This document shows, piece after piece, positions 1 through 13,200 of a DNA stretch of 64,000 nt (position 1 is the first letter of the stretch; every line of letters begins with the position of its first letter). Origin of the DNA: Papio anubis (lineage: Eukaryota > Chordata > Mammalia > Primates > Cercopithecidae); assembly GCF_008728515.1 (NCBI RefSeq), contig NC_044980.1:35046290-35110289 (forward strand). Direction: 5' to 3'. The notes beneath the pieces are model-generated. The model made no database searches. It had not been told where the DNA came from and saw nothing but the letters and a program-made list of their open reading frames with translations. Both the position numbers and the translations under genes were made by a program.

Positions 1-1237
1 ACTTAATAAATACTTACATATTATATCTTTATTATTTTATAACAGGCATGGCGATACAGTAATATAACTTGAAAGTGTGTGTTCGCATATCCAAATGAAT
101 ATTGTTCTTTGAAGTATCACTTAGTGAAATTATACCCTCATTCCAAATATGTTGTCATTGTTCAGAACATTTTCAGAAACATTTTGGAATTATGAATTCT
201 TGTCCCCTAGTCAGAGAATTGTTTAGGGGTCACAATCAAAAGTCACTTTGAAGCCATGATGTGATAAAACTGAATTGAAAAATGAAGTAGGGCTATAAGT
301 GCTGAGACTAATTTTCTTGTATGATTCATGAGGTGTCTGTGAAACAAATCTCAAAGAAGAGGATCAAAACTCTATTGCAAAATTGTTGAAATTACTGTAG
401 CCTACTATAATAATAGCATTTAAGAAAAAGATTCATTTGGCTATATATGATACATTTGTTTTTCTCTCTATACAGCCATACCTACTAAAGTATTAATGAA
501 AATGTAATTACATAAATAAAACAAAGTAGAACAAGTTAACATATTTGGAATTCTTATACATGCTTTTTGATACATAGGTAATGTATTATATTTATTTATT
601 CATTTAACAACTATTGGATGCTGACCATGAGTCAAGCATTGACAAGATGCAACAGATACAAGTCCAAGAGCAGATACTCTTTTTAAAGAAATTCATACCA
701 TGAATATATAAGCTTATCATATTTAGGAAATCCAAAAGCTAAAATTAAAATATACATTTCCCAGAAGATAAATAGGATTTAGTGAAATGTTATGATGCAA
801 TTATACTGTTTTTCAAAGAAATGACTCTGGAAATTTAGTAAAATATTTGTTTTATGGTCAGTGTATGACTGAAAAAAATAAACATTTTGGTAGGTATTTA
901 TCAAATCTAGCAATTTATAATTCTGAGTATTATATCCATCAATGTGATGAAGCGTCCAAATTAGTTATAAAATCCTATTCTAAGTAAACTTCAAAAATGA
1001 TAAATTTTGAACTTCTGAAGTCCATTTATTTTTTTAAATTCTGTCAGTTTCTGCACAATAATCAAAATGTTAAATGTAAAACATAAAAATGTTAATTGTA
1101 ACAAATTACATTTCTTAAACTTTTCTATAAAAACTCTTCAAGGAATGAATAGAATCTTCTCATTAGTTAGGGTGGTTTAGTATTTTCAGTAGGGTGAACC
1201 CTCTTTTTGTAGATGTCATGTTTATAGCAGGTAGTAT
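1..1237 (-). other. RANBP3L 3' UTR and downstream flank
   Basis: Below the stop codon the minus strand offers AATAAA poly(A) signals at 1030-1025 (about 210 nt past the stop) and at about 597-592, within a run of overlapping copies. Which is used cannot be decided by eye. At about 590-670 there is a weak L2-like fragment (tttatttattcatttaaca pattern). No coding sequence or recent mobile element is visible. Confidence 0.5.
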
Positions 1238-1281
1238 TCATGAACAGGCAACCGACTGTCTGTGAGTCCACCTAGAAGGAT
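1238..1281 (-). CDS. RANBP3L: RANBP3L terminal coding exon 14 (residues 452-465 and stop)
   Basis: The acceptor TATATCACAG is followed by ATCC. Together with the last base of exon 13 it gives DPSRWTHRQSVACS and the TGA stop at 1240-1238. Too short to appear as an open frame, it was found by searching for the family C-terminus WTHRQSVACS and confirmed by splice phase. The exon continues into the 3' UTR. Confidence 0.93.
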
Positions 1282-4200
1282 CTGTGATATAAATTTAAAA
1301 GGTTTTATTATACAATATTTCGGGTAGATTTTTAATATTGAATGCAACTAAATACGAATATTAATGAATATACTCGATGAAATAAAAGCTGCAGAATATA
1401 CATTTTTACAAGTAACATTTCTCATTTAGATAATTTATAAGCAACAAAGTGCAAAAAATTAGACCTTTTATTGCTTCCATAACATTTTAGCATTTGTTTT
1501 TAATGCCTCCTGGAGAAGATACTAAGTGAAAAGGGGAAAAAATGGCAAGGGAAAGGGGGTTCATATGATTGACATTTGCTTTGCATTATTTTCATTGTTT
1601 TTTTATTAAGATAGTTACATAGCACCCCTTTCCTAAAATTCAGTATAACAGAATATAGACATCATAAGCACGTGTCATTAGTTCGTGAGACAATTTGCTA
1701 TTTAATCCTTATTTCAAATTGACATTGTTAATGTGTACCAACTAGTTTTCTGATAGACCCCATTTTATTGTTGGCAGTGTAAACATTATAATAAAATAAA
1801 AGACTTTTTATTTATTTCATATGCTTTAGAGACTAATAAACCATTTGTTTAATAGATTTGCTTAAAGTAGCAAGAAAAATTATATTAACTTAGTTCTCTG
1901 AATCACTAGGTCAAGCAGGTTATAATACTGATCTGCATGTTCTGTGTATTTTTCGTTTTGATTATAGCTTTAATATTAAGCAAAGGAAGATATTTCATCC
2001 AGTTATGCACGTTCTTTGATAGATTCTTAAGTTATGTATGATTAAAGCAGCTTTAATATTTCAAAATGATTAAGAGTTGAAAAAAATGCTTGTTACCACA
2101 CTATCATTGTAATTGTATTACTCAGTCCTCTGTAAAACAAGAATTCAGGACTAAGTGAAACTGTTAGTGAAAACACTTGGATGACTTTATTGGAATAATT
2201 ACATCTATATAACAAAGTTGAGCTTACTATGTTTGACATTGTTTTTCTCCAAAGTATGAATATTAGTTTTAAATCCATATATCAAGATAAGCACTAAAAC
2301 CTAACAATCTGTTTATCACTGGTTCCACTTCAACTTTACTTTATTTGTGAATCTTGATACAATAAAAGAAATAGTACTTTTTCCCCTAGACAAAATAGGT
2401 CCTTGAAAATAGTATTTGTACAATCTAGTTATTCTTATAAGCAGTCAAATTCTAAAAAGAGAATAAACAGAATTTTCAGGGTATCAAGCCAAGTGTACCA
2501 GGTGGACTCACTATATGTATTTCTATTTCTTCCTATTATAGCCAATAATAAAATGAGAGTAAGTGAAGGTAAATAAAAATGAAGGGTTAATTTCAGGGTG
2601 GCAATGTAGTAGTTTTTTATGCAGTTTATAAGCAAATGACATAGGCATCACCATGAGGCTGACTTGATAAAATGAAGACCACTTATAGAAGACAGTGATT
2701 TTCAAACCCACTCCTCAGATCCAAACAACTAAGGCTCTAGCCACCACCGACTTTAAACAGAGCAGTTCCACTTGTTAAAAAATCTACCTAATATATGAGG
2801 ATCATGCTTAAGAATTCGTTTTTAAACCTCCGACCTAACAAAACAAAAGCTATTTACCTGATCCATTTTTAGTGACTTGAATGAAATCATCCTCATTCTC
2901 ATCACAGCTTTCGCAGTTCGACTGTTGGACTGTTTCTGACAGGCTTTCAGCTTGATTGACATCTTTCTGCTTACTGAAGCTTTGAAGTGCAACAAGACGA
3001 TGATGTATTGCTGCATACAAATATGCTGTATCTTTGGCACTGGCCTGCGTGAGGAACATTACATTGTTAAGAAAATCATTAATGTTAGCTACATTTTACA
3101 GATTTTTAATCTTTCACTACTAATAAGGAAGGAATTACATGGCATAAATCTACAAATTGGTACATAGGTGCTAACAACCCTAAAAATTAAGCAGTAAAAA
3201 GACAATCTTGAACTAAATTGCATCCTAAAATGTATACTTTTATAAGCAATCCCAATGTATACATTTTAAATTGAGAGAGTGAAATTTTGTTATATAAAAT
3301 TTCTATTTGAATTTAAATTAGTTAAGACCATCCCTCCTTCACTATTTTCACTGTAGAAAATTGTAGGCTTGCAGAGAAAAGAGACTTCCATTTCCTGTCC
3401 ATCACTTTGCTTGGACATTCCTCCAAACTACATAGCTTTGTGGATATGCTGAACTCATTAGAGCAGTCTATGGTATTGTACCATAAATACATCAGAAGTT
3501 CTTGCTTTTCAATATTTTTCTACACTATTTTAATGGTTGTTATTCATATGAAAATATAAAAATGGTAACAATAAAGTTGGTATAACTTTTACTGTTAAAA
3601 TATCCTTTTTTTCAATTCCTTCAGTAAAACTGTGGGTTCATTATTAATTTCGTTTATATTAGCAAAATATAGGCAGCACAGGTACTAAATATAGCTTGTT
3701 TCCCTCTTCCCTTTATGAATGAGGAAATTATGGCTCAGAAGGGTAAAATGACTTGTCTGAGTTGCTAGTCAGCAAATTGGCTGAAAGTTGAAACCCAGGT
3801 TTTATCATTCACATTAGTGGGATTAATGGAATAAATTATGGTCCATAATAGAATAGAATTCTTTCACCTACTAAAATAATTTTTGAAGAATAAACTAATG
3901 TCATGAAGACACTCACTCACATCGATAAGTAAAATGTGTATTTCACAATCATATTAGCTTTTTAATCTCAGCAGCTTTTCTAAAGTGTACTATTGTTACC
4001 ATCATTTTGCAGATGAATAAAATCAGTTTAAAGAAGGCTAAGTAGCTTTCCCAAAGATTATACAGTATGTACACTATGCTACATATATGTATGTGTGTGT
4101 ATACTTACACCCAGTTCCATGTATATACTAAAATATAAGACCAAAATGTTAATAGTGACCATCTCTGAGGATGGAATCTAGTCATGATTAACAGGCTCAG

Positions 4201-7200
4201 TCTCTGGCATGCTACTTTACCCACCTAAAACCAAGGGGGAATCTGGCCCAGAAGACTGGCAAGAGTATTAATACCTTAAATGGTAAATGCGGTTTGTACA
4301 TCATCTTACCTGAACGTTTTAATACTCAATATCACTTACACCTAACAGTACACTTACTGGTAACTAATAAATTTGGATTTTCATCACGGGCACCTGCAAA
4401 CTTTTTTTCCATATTACTACATGGAAACCAATTTATTTGTATTGTCACCTTCTGCCTGAACTTGGGTAATCAGTCTTCAGTTGGTCCATGGGGAAATCTA
4501 GTTTTTTTGGGGGGGAAGTTGTGGTTTTGTTTTGTTTTTTTAAGGCTTTATTCTTGCCAGCTCTCTTGGGTCTGGATCTTGTATTTGAGGTCAAGTATTC
4601 CTCTGCCAGAAACAGCTAAAGCTGTGCTCCCATCCTGTTACCTTGGAGATTTACTCATGTCCAGAATTGGAATTTGCTGTTGGACTGGTTGTTTTAACTT
4701 GCTAGCTCTGTATTTTTCCATTTCCCACTGGTTCTTTTCCAGTGACCTAAAGCCTTTTTTCAATCTCAGCTTGCAGGATAAGCATTAGGCTTCAAAGTCT
4801 GCTAACCTCTTCCTGGGAACCATTCCTGACAATAGTCACTTTGGTAACACAGTAAGATTGTTCACAAAATTTCAGTAGTAAAGTAAAGGGTAGAGATTTG
4901 ATGGCATGTATCACACAAATGTCTTGGAATGAGTACCAATTGATTACATAGACTTTGGTGTTAATTTCTGAATTTCACATAAAATTTATGTCTTATACTA
5001 CAAACAGACATAATGAATGGCTGTTTTTGCCAATGGTACATATTATTATAACAAATGAAAAAACAAATTAGTAATTGCAGACATCTATTAATGTAGTAGG
5101 ATAATCCTCTATCACTGAAATTTCTCACTTACCTGAATTAAAAATACTTTGATGCTATAGTCTTCTAAATCAGTAGCTGTTATTCGTACATTTTTGTGGT
5201 TTGCTCTTTGAATCTTCATTTGGGCCCAGAGTTTGCTATTGAGGATCAGCCTTAAACTGCCTTGATTGCGCATAACTAAAATAGGAAGTTGACTACATCA
5301 GGCCACGGAACAGTTGACACAGAGGAATTTACCATTTTCAAAAGCAAAATAAATCTTGTAGTTGTTTTTCAGACTGTAGATTCAATACTAACTTGTGATT
5401 TGACTAGATTATAACTTGGTTTTCAAATTGTACTTTCTTATGTTGGGAGAACTTTTTTATCTTAAGTGCTGAAATTACACTTTTCTACTGTAATTTTTAA
5501 AATGGTTAAAATTTTAGAACTCTTTTTAAGAACTGATAGTCTGAAGAATATTCGTCTGTGAATTGTTTACAATGAAGAAAACCAAAACAAAAACCTTAAG
5601 TGTCCAAAAAAATGGAATTAGTTAAATAAATTATGGTGTAGTCATTCAAGAGAATATTATGAACCCATTAAGAATACTGCAAAAATATATTTATTGATGT
5701 GGAAAAATCATGGTGTAATATGTAAAAGAAAAAAATAGGCTACAAAGCAAAATAAACGCCATGAATCAGAACTTTTACAATCTATGTATACGTTTATATA
5801 TACAGAAAACAAGGGTCAGAAAAATATATTCTGTTAACAGATGTTATCTTAGGAAGATAGGCCTTTAAGTGATTTTTTAAAAAATTTTTTCAATCCATGC
5901 TTTCCAGTTTTTACAATGAATGGATATTACCTGCATAATAAAAAGAAAGCTGCTTTTGGGGTTTGTTTTTTGTTTTTTATTTTTGTTTGGGGATTTTTTT
6001 TTTCCTTTGGCAGGCAGTAGAATCAAACCAGAGTAGTAAATAATTTGCAACTGCCTTGGTACTATTACTTGGTTGGGTGATTTAGAAATCTGCGTGCCTG
6101 TTACAGAACTGAAGACACAGTTTCTATCCTTTTAGTCTGAATTATATCTCTTACCCATTTCTTGAGCTTGATATCCAAAACTCAACGAATAACCTTATTC
6201 TTGGATCCAATGTCTACCTGTGGTCTCCTCCAAAGTCTTGACCTCTCAAAATTGACCAATAAATCCATTCATCCTGCCCAGATCTCTCCCTGTGCTGTCT
6301 TTCAGTTTGGACCTCTGAACAATGCCCATTGTGTCATTTTGAATGATAGCTCTCTTGTATTTTTAGGTTTGACTGGCTCCAACTTCTGAACATCACTGTG
6401 CCTGCAGGATTCAATAACTGCACACCTTGGAAACTAATCTCTTTCCTTAGAGACTAATCCTTCATCCTGACCCCCATCCCATGTCTGGGATGCCCAGGAC
6501 AAATTATGGGGCAAGTATTTTCTTTTAGAAAAGCTTTTCACTTTACAAAATAATTTGCATCATATTATTTCAAATAATAATAACATTACTATTTAGGTGT
6601 GTGCTGGGCTCTGATATAGGTGCTTTACATGCTTTATCTCATTGAATTCTCTCAGTAAGTCATGAACTACAGTTATTCCCATTTTAAACTGATATAAGTA
6701 CAGTAGAGAAAGAGATTAAAAAACTTGTCAAGGTCACTAGTTAGTCACTGCTGGAGCCAGAACTGGAGCCCATGCAGTCTAACAGGAGAGCCTACTTGAA
6801 ATGGGAAGCTCCTATAGAAATATTTTCAACAGTCTGATTTTTTTGGTGTATTTTATAGCACATCTCCAGAAAATGATATGTGCCTATATTATTATAGGTA
6901 CACACGAGAAATCCTGAGAAATCGTCGCTTGCTTTACAAAAGGATTCCTTACTTAGTCTTGACTGTAATGTTCCACAGTCACTGCTTGCTGTATCATTCA
7001 GTCTCAACGTTCCTCTGCCCCTTTCAATCCAGGATTGTGTTGTTTTGTTGAATATGAAAAGCTTGCAGTTGATCTAAATAACAATTTTTTAAATGTCAAA
7101 TATATAGAAAATTTTTTCAAAGTAAGTTACTTCCTATGTTATGACACATTTATATGTGTCTGATCTTTTACCAAAATAATCTTCGTTAGTGATTTATAAA

Positions 7201-10200
7201 CCAGCTTTTAACATATATTTAATGTTTAGAAACATATAACTTTTGTATAGTTCAAACATCAAAAAGTAAAAAGACATACAAAGTGAAAAGGGGCCCCAGC
7301 TTTTATTTCCCATCTACCAATTTACACCCCTGCAACAAGTAACCACTGGTGTAAATATTTTGTTTATCCTTCCAGAGATATTTGTACATATATACATGCC
7401 AATACATATAAATGTTCCCCCTCTTTTTTTCTGTCAGTGGTAGAATGCCATACCTACTTTCTGATTTTTTAAAACTATATATACATCAACTTTTATATTA
7501 ATTATTTGAGCTATATAATGTTATTTGAAGGTAAAGGAATCATTGAACCATTTGCATGCTTCGAAATTTTCAAAGACGGCATGATAATGTGGAGAAGTAT
7601 GATGTAATGCCACAGGTTACCCCACTACAATCATTACTACTGTGTACAAGAATCACCTAAACAGCCTGTTAAAAATACAGCATGTCAGAGCCTCACTCCT
7701 AACAATTACTTCAATAAGACTGGAATTAATCTAATCCAAGGGTTATGCTTTGAGACACAGTTAAAATAAAAGTGTCTGTAGATCATACAGGAAGTGGAGA
7801 GGAATGGAGAGAGTTTAGAGAAAAGCAGATAGAGAAAGGCAAAGGGAAATTTCTGCCTTGTTGGAAAAAGGTAAAGTTGTAGTAATTACATTTCATGTGC
7901 TTGTACTGATGGTGATACTACTCAGCATTAAAATCCTGTGATACTGTAGTGTATATCTGTGAAATTCTTGAATTACATGAAATTCTAAACTTTTTTAAAG
8001 GAAGCTAAATTTATGAAATTCTAAACTTTTTTAGGAGGAAAACAAAATTCTTATTGGACTGAAATCAAGGTATCAACATTGTTAAACCTGTGTAAGTAGA
8101 ATTATTTAATCACAATAATAGCACTAATTATAAAAGCAAATATTAAGGCAGGATACTTGGCTATCGTATTTCTAAGGGACTAATGTGAATAGTTGTAAAA
8201 CTAACAACCCATTTTCCTGCAAAGTACACATACAAACATAAGAAGAAAATAAGTTACTGGTGTAATTTTTGAGAGCGTCCAACATTTTTATTTAAGTAAC
8301 TTAGTCTCCATGAAAACTATACTTCTGTCTGTATTTTTAAAGATGTCTCTTCTCATTTTAACTTTATTCCAAGTATGTAAATGCTGCCAAAAAGAGTAAA
8401 ACATGATATACAGACCTTTAACACATTATGTTCTGATTCCTCCCCTGTTATAACATCAATTTTCTCCAGCAAGCATTTTCGTGATGGTTGGGAAGAGAAT
8501 GCAGCAGCTGATTCAGTTAGGGAAGTATTTTTAATAGAGTCTGTTCCTAAGAGAAAATGCGGGATAAACACTGAAAAGTCCCCATTTTCTCTACTGTGAA
8601 AGTTCTTTATTGCCCCTATGACCACATATATCTACTTGGCTTTTTCCAATAGTAAGTGAGATTCCAAAAATTCAAACTGCTTGAGTTCGTGTAAAATCTC
8701 CTTATCAATTCCCGCATAGCATTAACTCAAAAAATTATTAAAGCTTGTATATCAGATAATCATATTTATATGCTTTAATCTTTACCAAAATATTTGAAAC
8801 ACTGAATTACTGTTTTTTAAAATCTTATATTAAATATTAATTTTACTTATATTAAATATTAATGTTAATAAATAACATAAAAAACAAGACAAACTAGGTG
8901 AATCTAATGTTTTACAAATGAAAGAATTCTTACTTGAACTTAAAAAGTTGACAGGAAATTTCGGAGTGGATTTGAATGGTTTTTCCTTGGTGTATGAATC
9001 ATTTTCAAGTTGAGGCTGGGTGAGTTTTTGAGTACTCTGAGTGGGGAAAAAGATGCATTATTAATTTTATTTAATAAAAGTTTTAATTTTATCCCTATAT
9101 GTTTGCAGTAAGACACTTTCATTTTTCTGTTTCAACACAGCAAATAAGCCCAGCTGGTATGTTTTTATTTTGGACTTTCTGTGTGCTGAACAGAGAATTC
9201 ATCTCCATTGTTAGAAAGCCTGAGTTCTAATCCTCAGAAAATATAATCTAGTTACCACCAGCGTACTTCAGGTGGGATCTAGTCCCAGAGGCAATGGGAA
9301 AGGTCTAAAGGTACAAAAGAAGGTAACAGATGTTCCACACTCTGACTAGACTAAACTGATGCCCAGGAGGTACAAAAGAAAGAAAGAAAATGTGCCTTTG
9401 AACACAGGAGTTAAAAGTATAATTCAATTTAATATTACTTTTAATTAATTTACCTTTAGAAATTTAAAGTGACAGCTCTGTATATAGTAACAGAAACATA
9501 TACCAAAGTATTTCAGTGTCCCCAGAAATTTACTCTTGCTATCCACTTTATGGAAGAAAACAAAAAAGTTATCCAGAGATCCCCACAAGATGTCTCAGAG
9601 AATATCTTTGTAGAAAGAATCCTAACTTTTCCTCCCAGACAATTTTTGCCAACAGTCGCTTTTAAGGCTACTTGGGGCTCTGTATGTCTGTTGTAATCAA
9701 GGCCTGCACAAAAAAGACTAATTGACATGACATTTGCGATAATGTGTAGCCCTCTGCAAAACACAGAGAATTAGAACAATGATACTTAAGAATTTATGCT
9801 TATATTTTTTCCCTTATGAACTGAAAATTATTTCACATTACTTAACTAGACATCAAGATATTCCCTTAAAATTGGTAGAGATGGGTATAATTATTTCCAT
9901 TTTAAGAAAATAGAAACTGAGGCACAGAAAGTTTAAATGACTCACTCTAAAAACACATAGTTAGCCAATAAGCCAAGAGTGCATCCTGGCCCCCAAATCG
10001 CAAGGCCAAAAATTTACAGGATTAGAGGACAAACACAAATTATCTCTGTAATTCCTGTTATCCTTAAGATATTACCAACTTAAAGAGATAGAGAGTTCAG
10101 GTTCCTTTATAAACCAAATTTAAAATGCCCATAGGAAATGTGCACAAGTGCCTTCTCAAACCAAACCTGTAGTCCTGACTATAGTTTATTTGTATAGGTA

Positions 10201-13200
10201 TCTCTCTGTCTGCTCTTATTAGATGATAAGCACCTTTAGGGCACAGTGTCTCCTTTAGCTTGCATAACCACTTACTCAGGTGGTTTTCAAACCTGCCTGT
10301 ACATTAGAATCGCTTGACAGCTGGCCTCACCCACAGGCATTCTGAGCTAATTGGTCTGATGAGACCAAGGGTAAGAAATCCTTAAAAGGATGATTCTAAC
10401 AGGCAGCCAAATTTGAGATCAATGCTTTATATACCATAAGAACTCAGTACATGTTTGGTAAATTGAGTGGAATGTAAAGTTGATCCTGTGAGGTTTGAAA
10501 AGCGTTGTCTGACATTTTACAGATGCTGTGGCTAATCTGGTGTCAAACTTAGAAATAAATGATATGGAATAAATGTGCCTAAATATACTGCCTGTAAATT
10601 CACCGTGGAGGCTAGTCCGTTTTGGTTCACATCCAAAGGCATAGGTCACAGGTCTAGGATTGGTGAGTTGACCTTCATTTTGGGAATGACAGAAGGGTCC
10701 CTAAAATAAACTAAGCCTTTAAAATAACTAATATATGAAAGCCCTAAAAATTTTGGAATGAGTTTGGGCGTGGTGGCTCACGCCTATAATTCCAGCACTT
10801 TGGGAGGCTGAGGTGGGTGGATCGCTTGAGCTCAGGAATTCAAGGCCAGCCTGGGCAACATGGTGAAACCTCATCTCTACCAAAAATACAAAAAGTTAGC
10901 CAGGTGTGGTGGTGCGTGCCTGTGGTCCCAGCTACTCGGTAGGCTAAGGTGGGGGGATCCCTTGAGCCAGGGAGACAGAGGTTGCAGTGAGCCAAGATCA
11001 TGCCCCTGCATGATCTGCATGTAAGCCTGGGTGACAGAGCAAGACCCCATCTAAAAAAAAAAAAAAAAAAAGAATTGGAATGAACTGGCTTAACGAGTTG
11101 GTTCTTTTATTAATCTAAATCCGTACATGAGTTTTAAAATCTCTGCAGCTTCTTTGGGATTCTTCATGTAACTGGTATTCCTGAGACAAGCTAGGCATGT
11201 TCAAGCTATCTCAGCCACTTTCCTGACTTGAGTGAAAGCTGGAAAAGGTATGAAGATGTGATTGACCAGATAAAACCATAGGCATGGTTTCCCACAGCTT
11301 TCACTTTTCTGTACAATTTTCTACTGTAGATTACACTGTCTTAGAGATCACAGTTCTGTGGGGACCAGAGAAGCAGTTACCTCATTGCAAGAGGATGCTG
11401 AGCATTAAATAAGGATGATGGTAATAACAGTGAGGGGTTTTCACTAGGCAAGTAGATTCTCCTAGGCAAGTAAAGCACTATGAATTTTCTCTGAAAGCTA
11501 GGGAAAGAAAAGTTATAATAATGCTTTTTGATGTAAGAGCTTGAAAGTAGGGTTGTGGTTAACTAATAAGAACAAACTGGTCGCCGGGCGCGGTGGCTCA
11601 CGCCTATAATCCCAGCACTTTGGGAGGCTGAGGCGGGCAGATCACGAGGTCAGGAGATCGAGACCATCCTGGCTAAGATGGTGAAACCCCATCTCTACTA
11701 AAAATACAAAAAAATATATATAATATATATATAAGCCGGGTGTGGTGGCACACATCTGTATTCCCAATTACTCGGAAGGCTGAGGCAGGAGAATCGCTTG
11801 AACCCAGGAGGCGGAGGTTGCAGTTAGCAGAGATCGTACCACTGCACGTCAGCCTGGGTGACACAGTGAGACCCTGTCTCAAAAAAAAAAAAAAAAAAAA
11901 AAAAATTGGCAAATAATTTTAAATGCATCTTGTTGTAAAATGATGCAAACTATTAAAATATCATTACCAATTGAGCTTATCTAACGATTGCAGATAATTC
12001 TGGGATTTCCTTGGGTACTTTTGGCTTAACACAAGTCAAAGAACTATTTAATATTTCACATCAGTAATAATGTTATAATTATACAGTTCCCTTCCTCTGT
12101 GGGTTTCTATTATTTTAACAACTAGGACATGCTTCCCAGGAGAATCTTTCCAGTTAAAGAAAGAAAATGTGCCGTTGAACTCAGGAGTTAAAAAGTATTA
12201 TTCAATTTAATATTACTTTTAATTAATTTACCTTTAGAAATTTAAAGTGACAGCTCTGTATATAGTAATAGAAACATATACCAAAATCTTACCAAAACTC
12301 TTTCTACCATGTTTTCTCCAAAAACAAAATTGAAACTGCAGTTTTTAAAAGAACATTTATCTTCATTTGGTTGACATCTAAGAAAAAGAAATAAGCATTT
12401 ACTATTTTAAATACATGGATAAAGCCATTTTAAACCTTGAAATAATCAGATAATTTAATAGATTTATGTAAATCAAATTTACTGCTCATTTTTGTTAGTT
12501 TGAATTTAATGAGAAATGAAAGAAAAATTCAAATAGTGGCATCCAGAGGTGATTGTCAAGATAGTTTCCAGCTATTACAGCACTGACAGAGACCAGTCCT
12601 GACTGCCTCATGGCCATCACTGCACTGGCTGTGTGGTCAGCCAGGAGGGCTGCCCAACCCTTTTTGCTTTTCCAACACACCCTGTCTAATACCTAATTTG
12701 CACTCTTCCCTTCCCCAAGTGGCTAATGCCTTTAGCAACCAGAGATCTCCAGGGCAAAAGCAAAACCCTATCTGTTATAATTGAGTGTGCATTGGCTTAA
12801 ATTTTTTTGCCTCCCAGAAACGTTTTTTTAAATGTTGTTTTTCCTGATGAGAAACTTGAAGACAGGAAGCCCTCTCTTTGTAGACAGATGTGCTCAGGGT
12901 TCGTCATTGCATCCCCAATGTGCACAGAAGGCACCTGCTACCGCACCTGGACAGAGCCCAGTCATGTGAGTCAGTTTATATCCACAGCTAGTTTTAATCT
13001 CTCAGATCAAACATTTATTCATCACTAGTAATACTAATACATACTAATAAATATGGCAGATTTATACTGCTTTCCTTGTTGTTTATATAACCCATGCCAA
13101 TAAAAAATGAATAATGCCAAAATAAAAGAAAAAAACGCCAGAGAGAGAGGAAGAGAGCCTAATCTACTAACCAGATAATTTATGCCCAACCAAATAAAAG

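Noticed and set aside
4294..4788. 164-codon open frame on the plus strand in intron 12
   Set aside because: Starts at a non-ATG codon, has no domain or family resemblance, is opposite to the gene and spans T-rich sequence.
8381..8599. 72-codon plus-strand frame over exon 10
   Set aside because: Shadow of RANBP3L exon 10 on the opposite strand.
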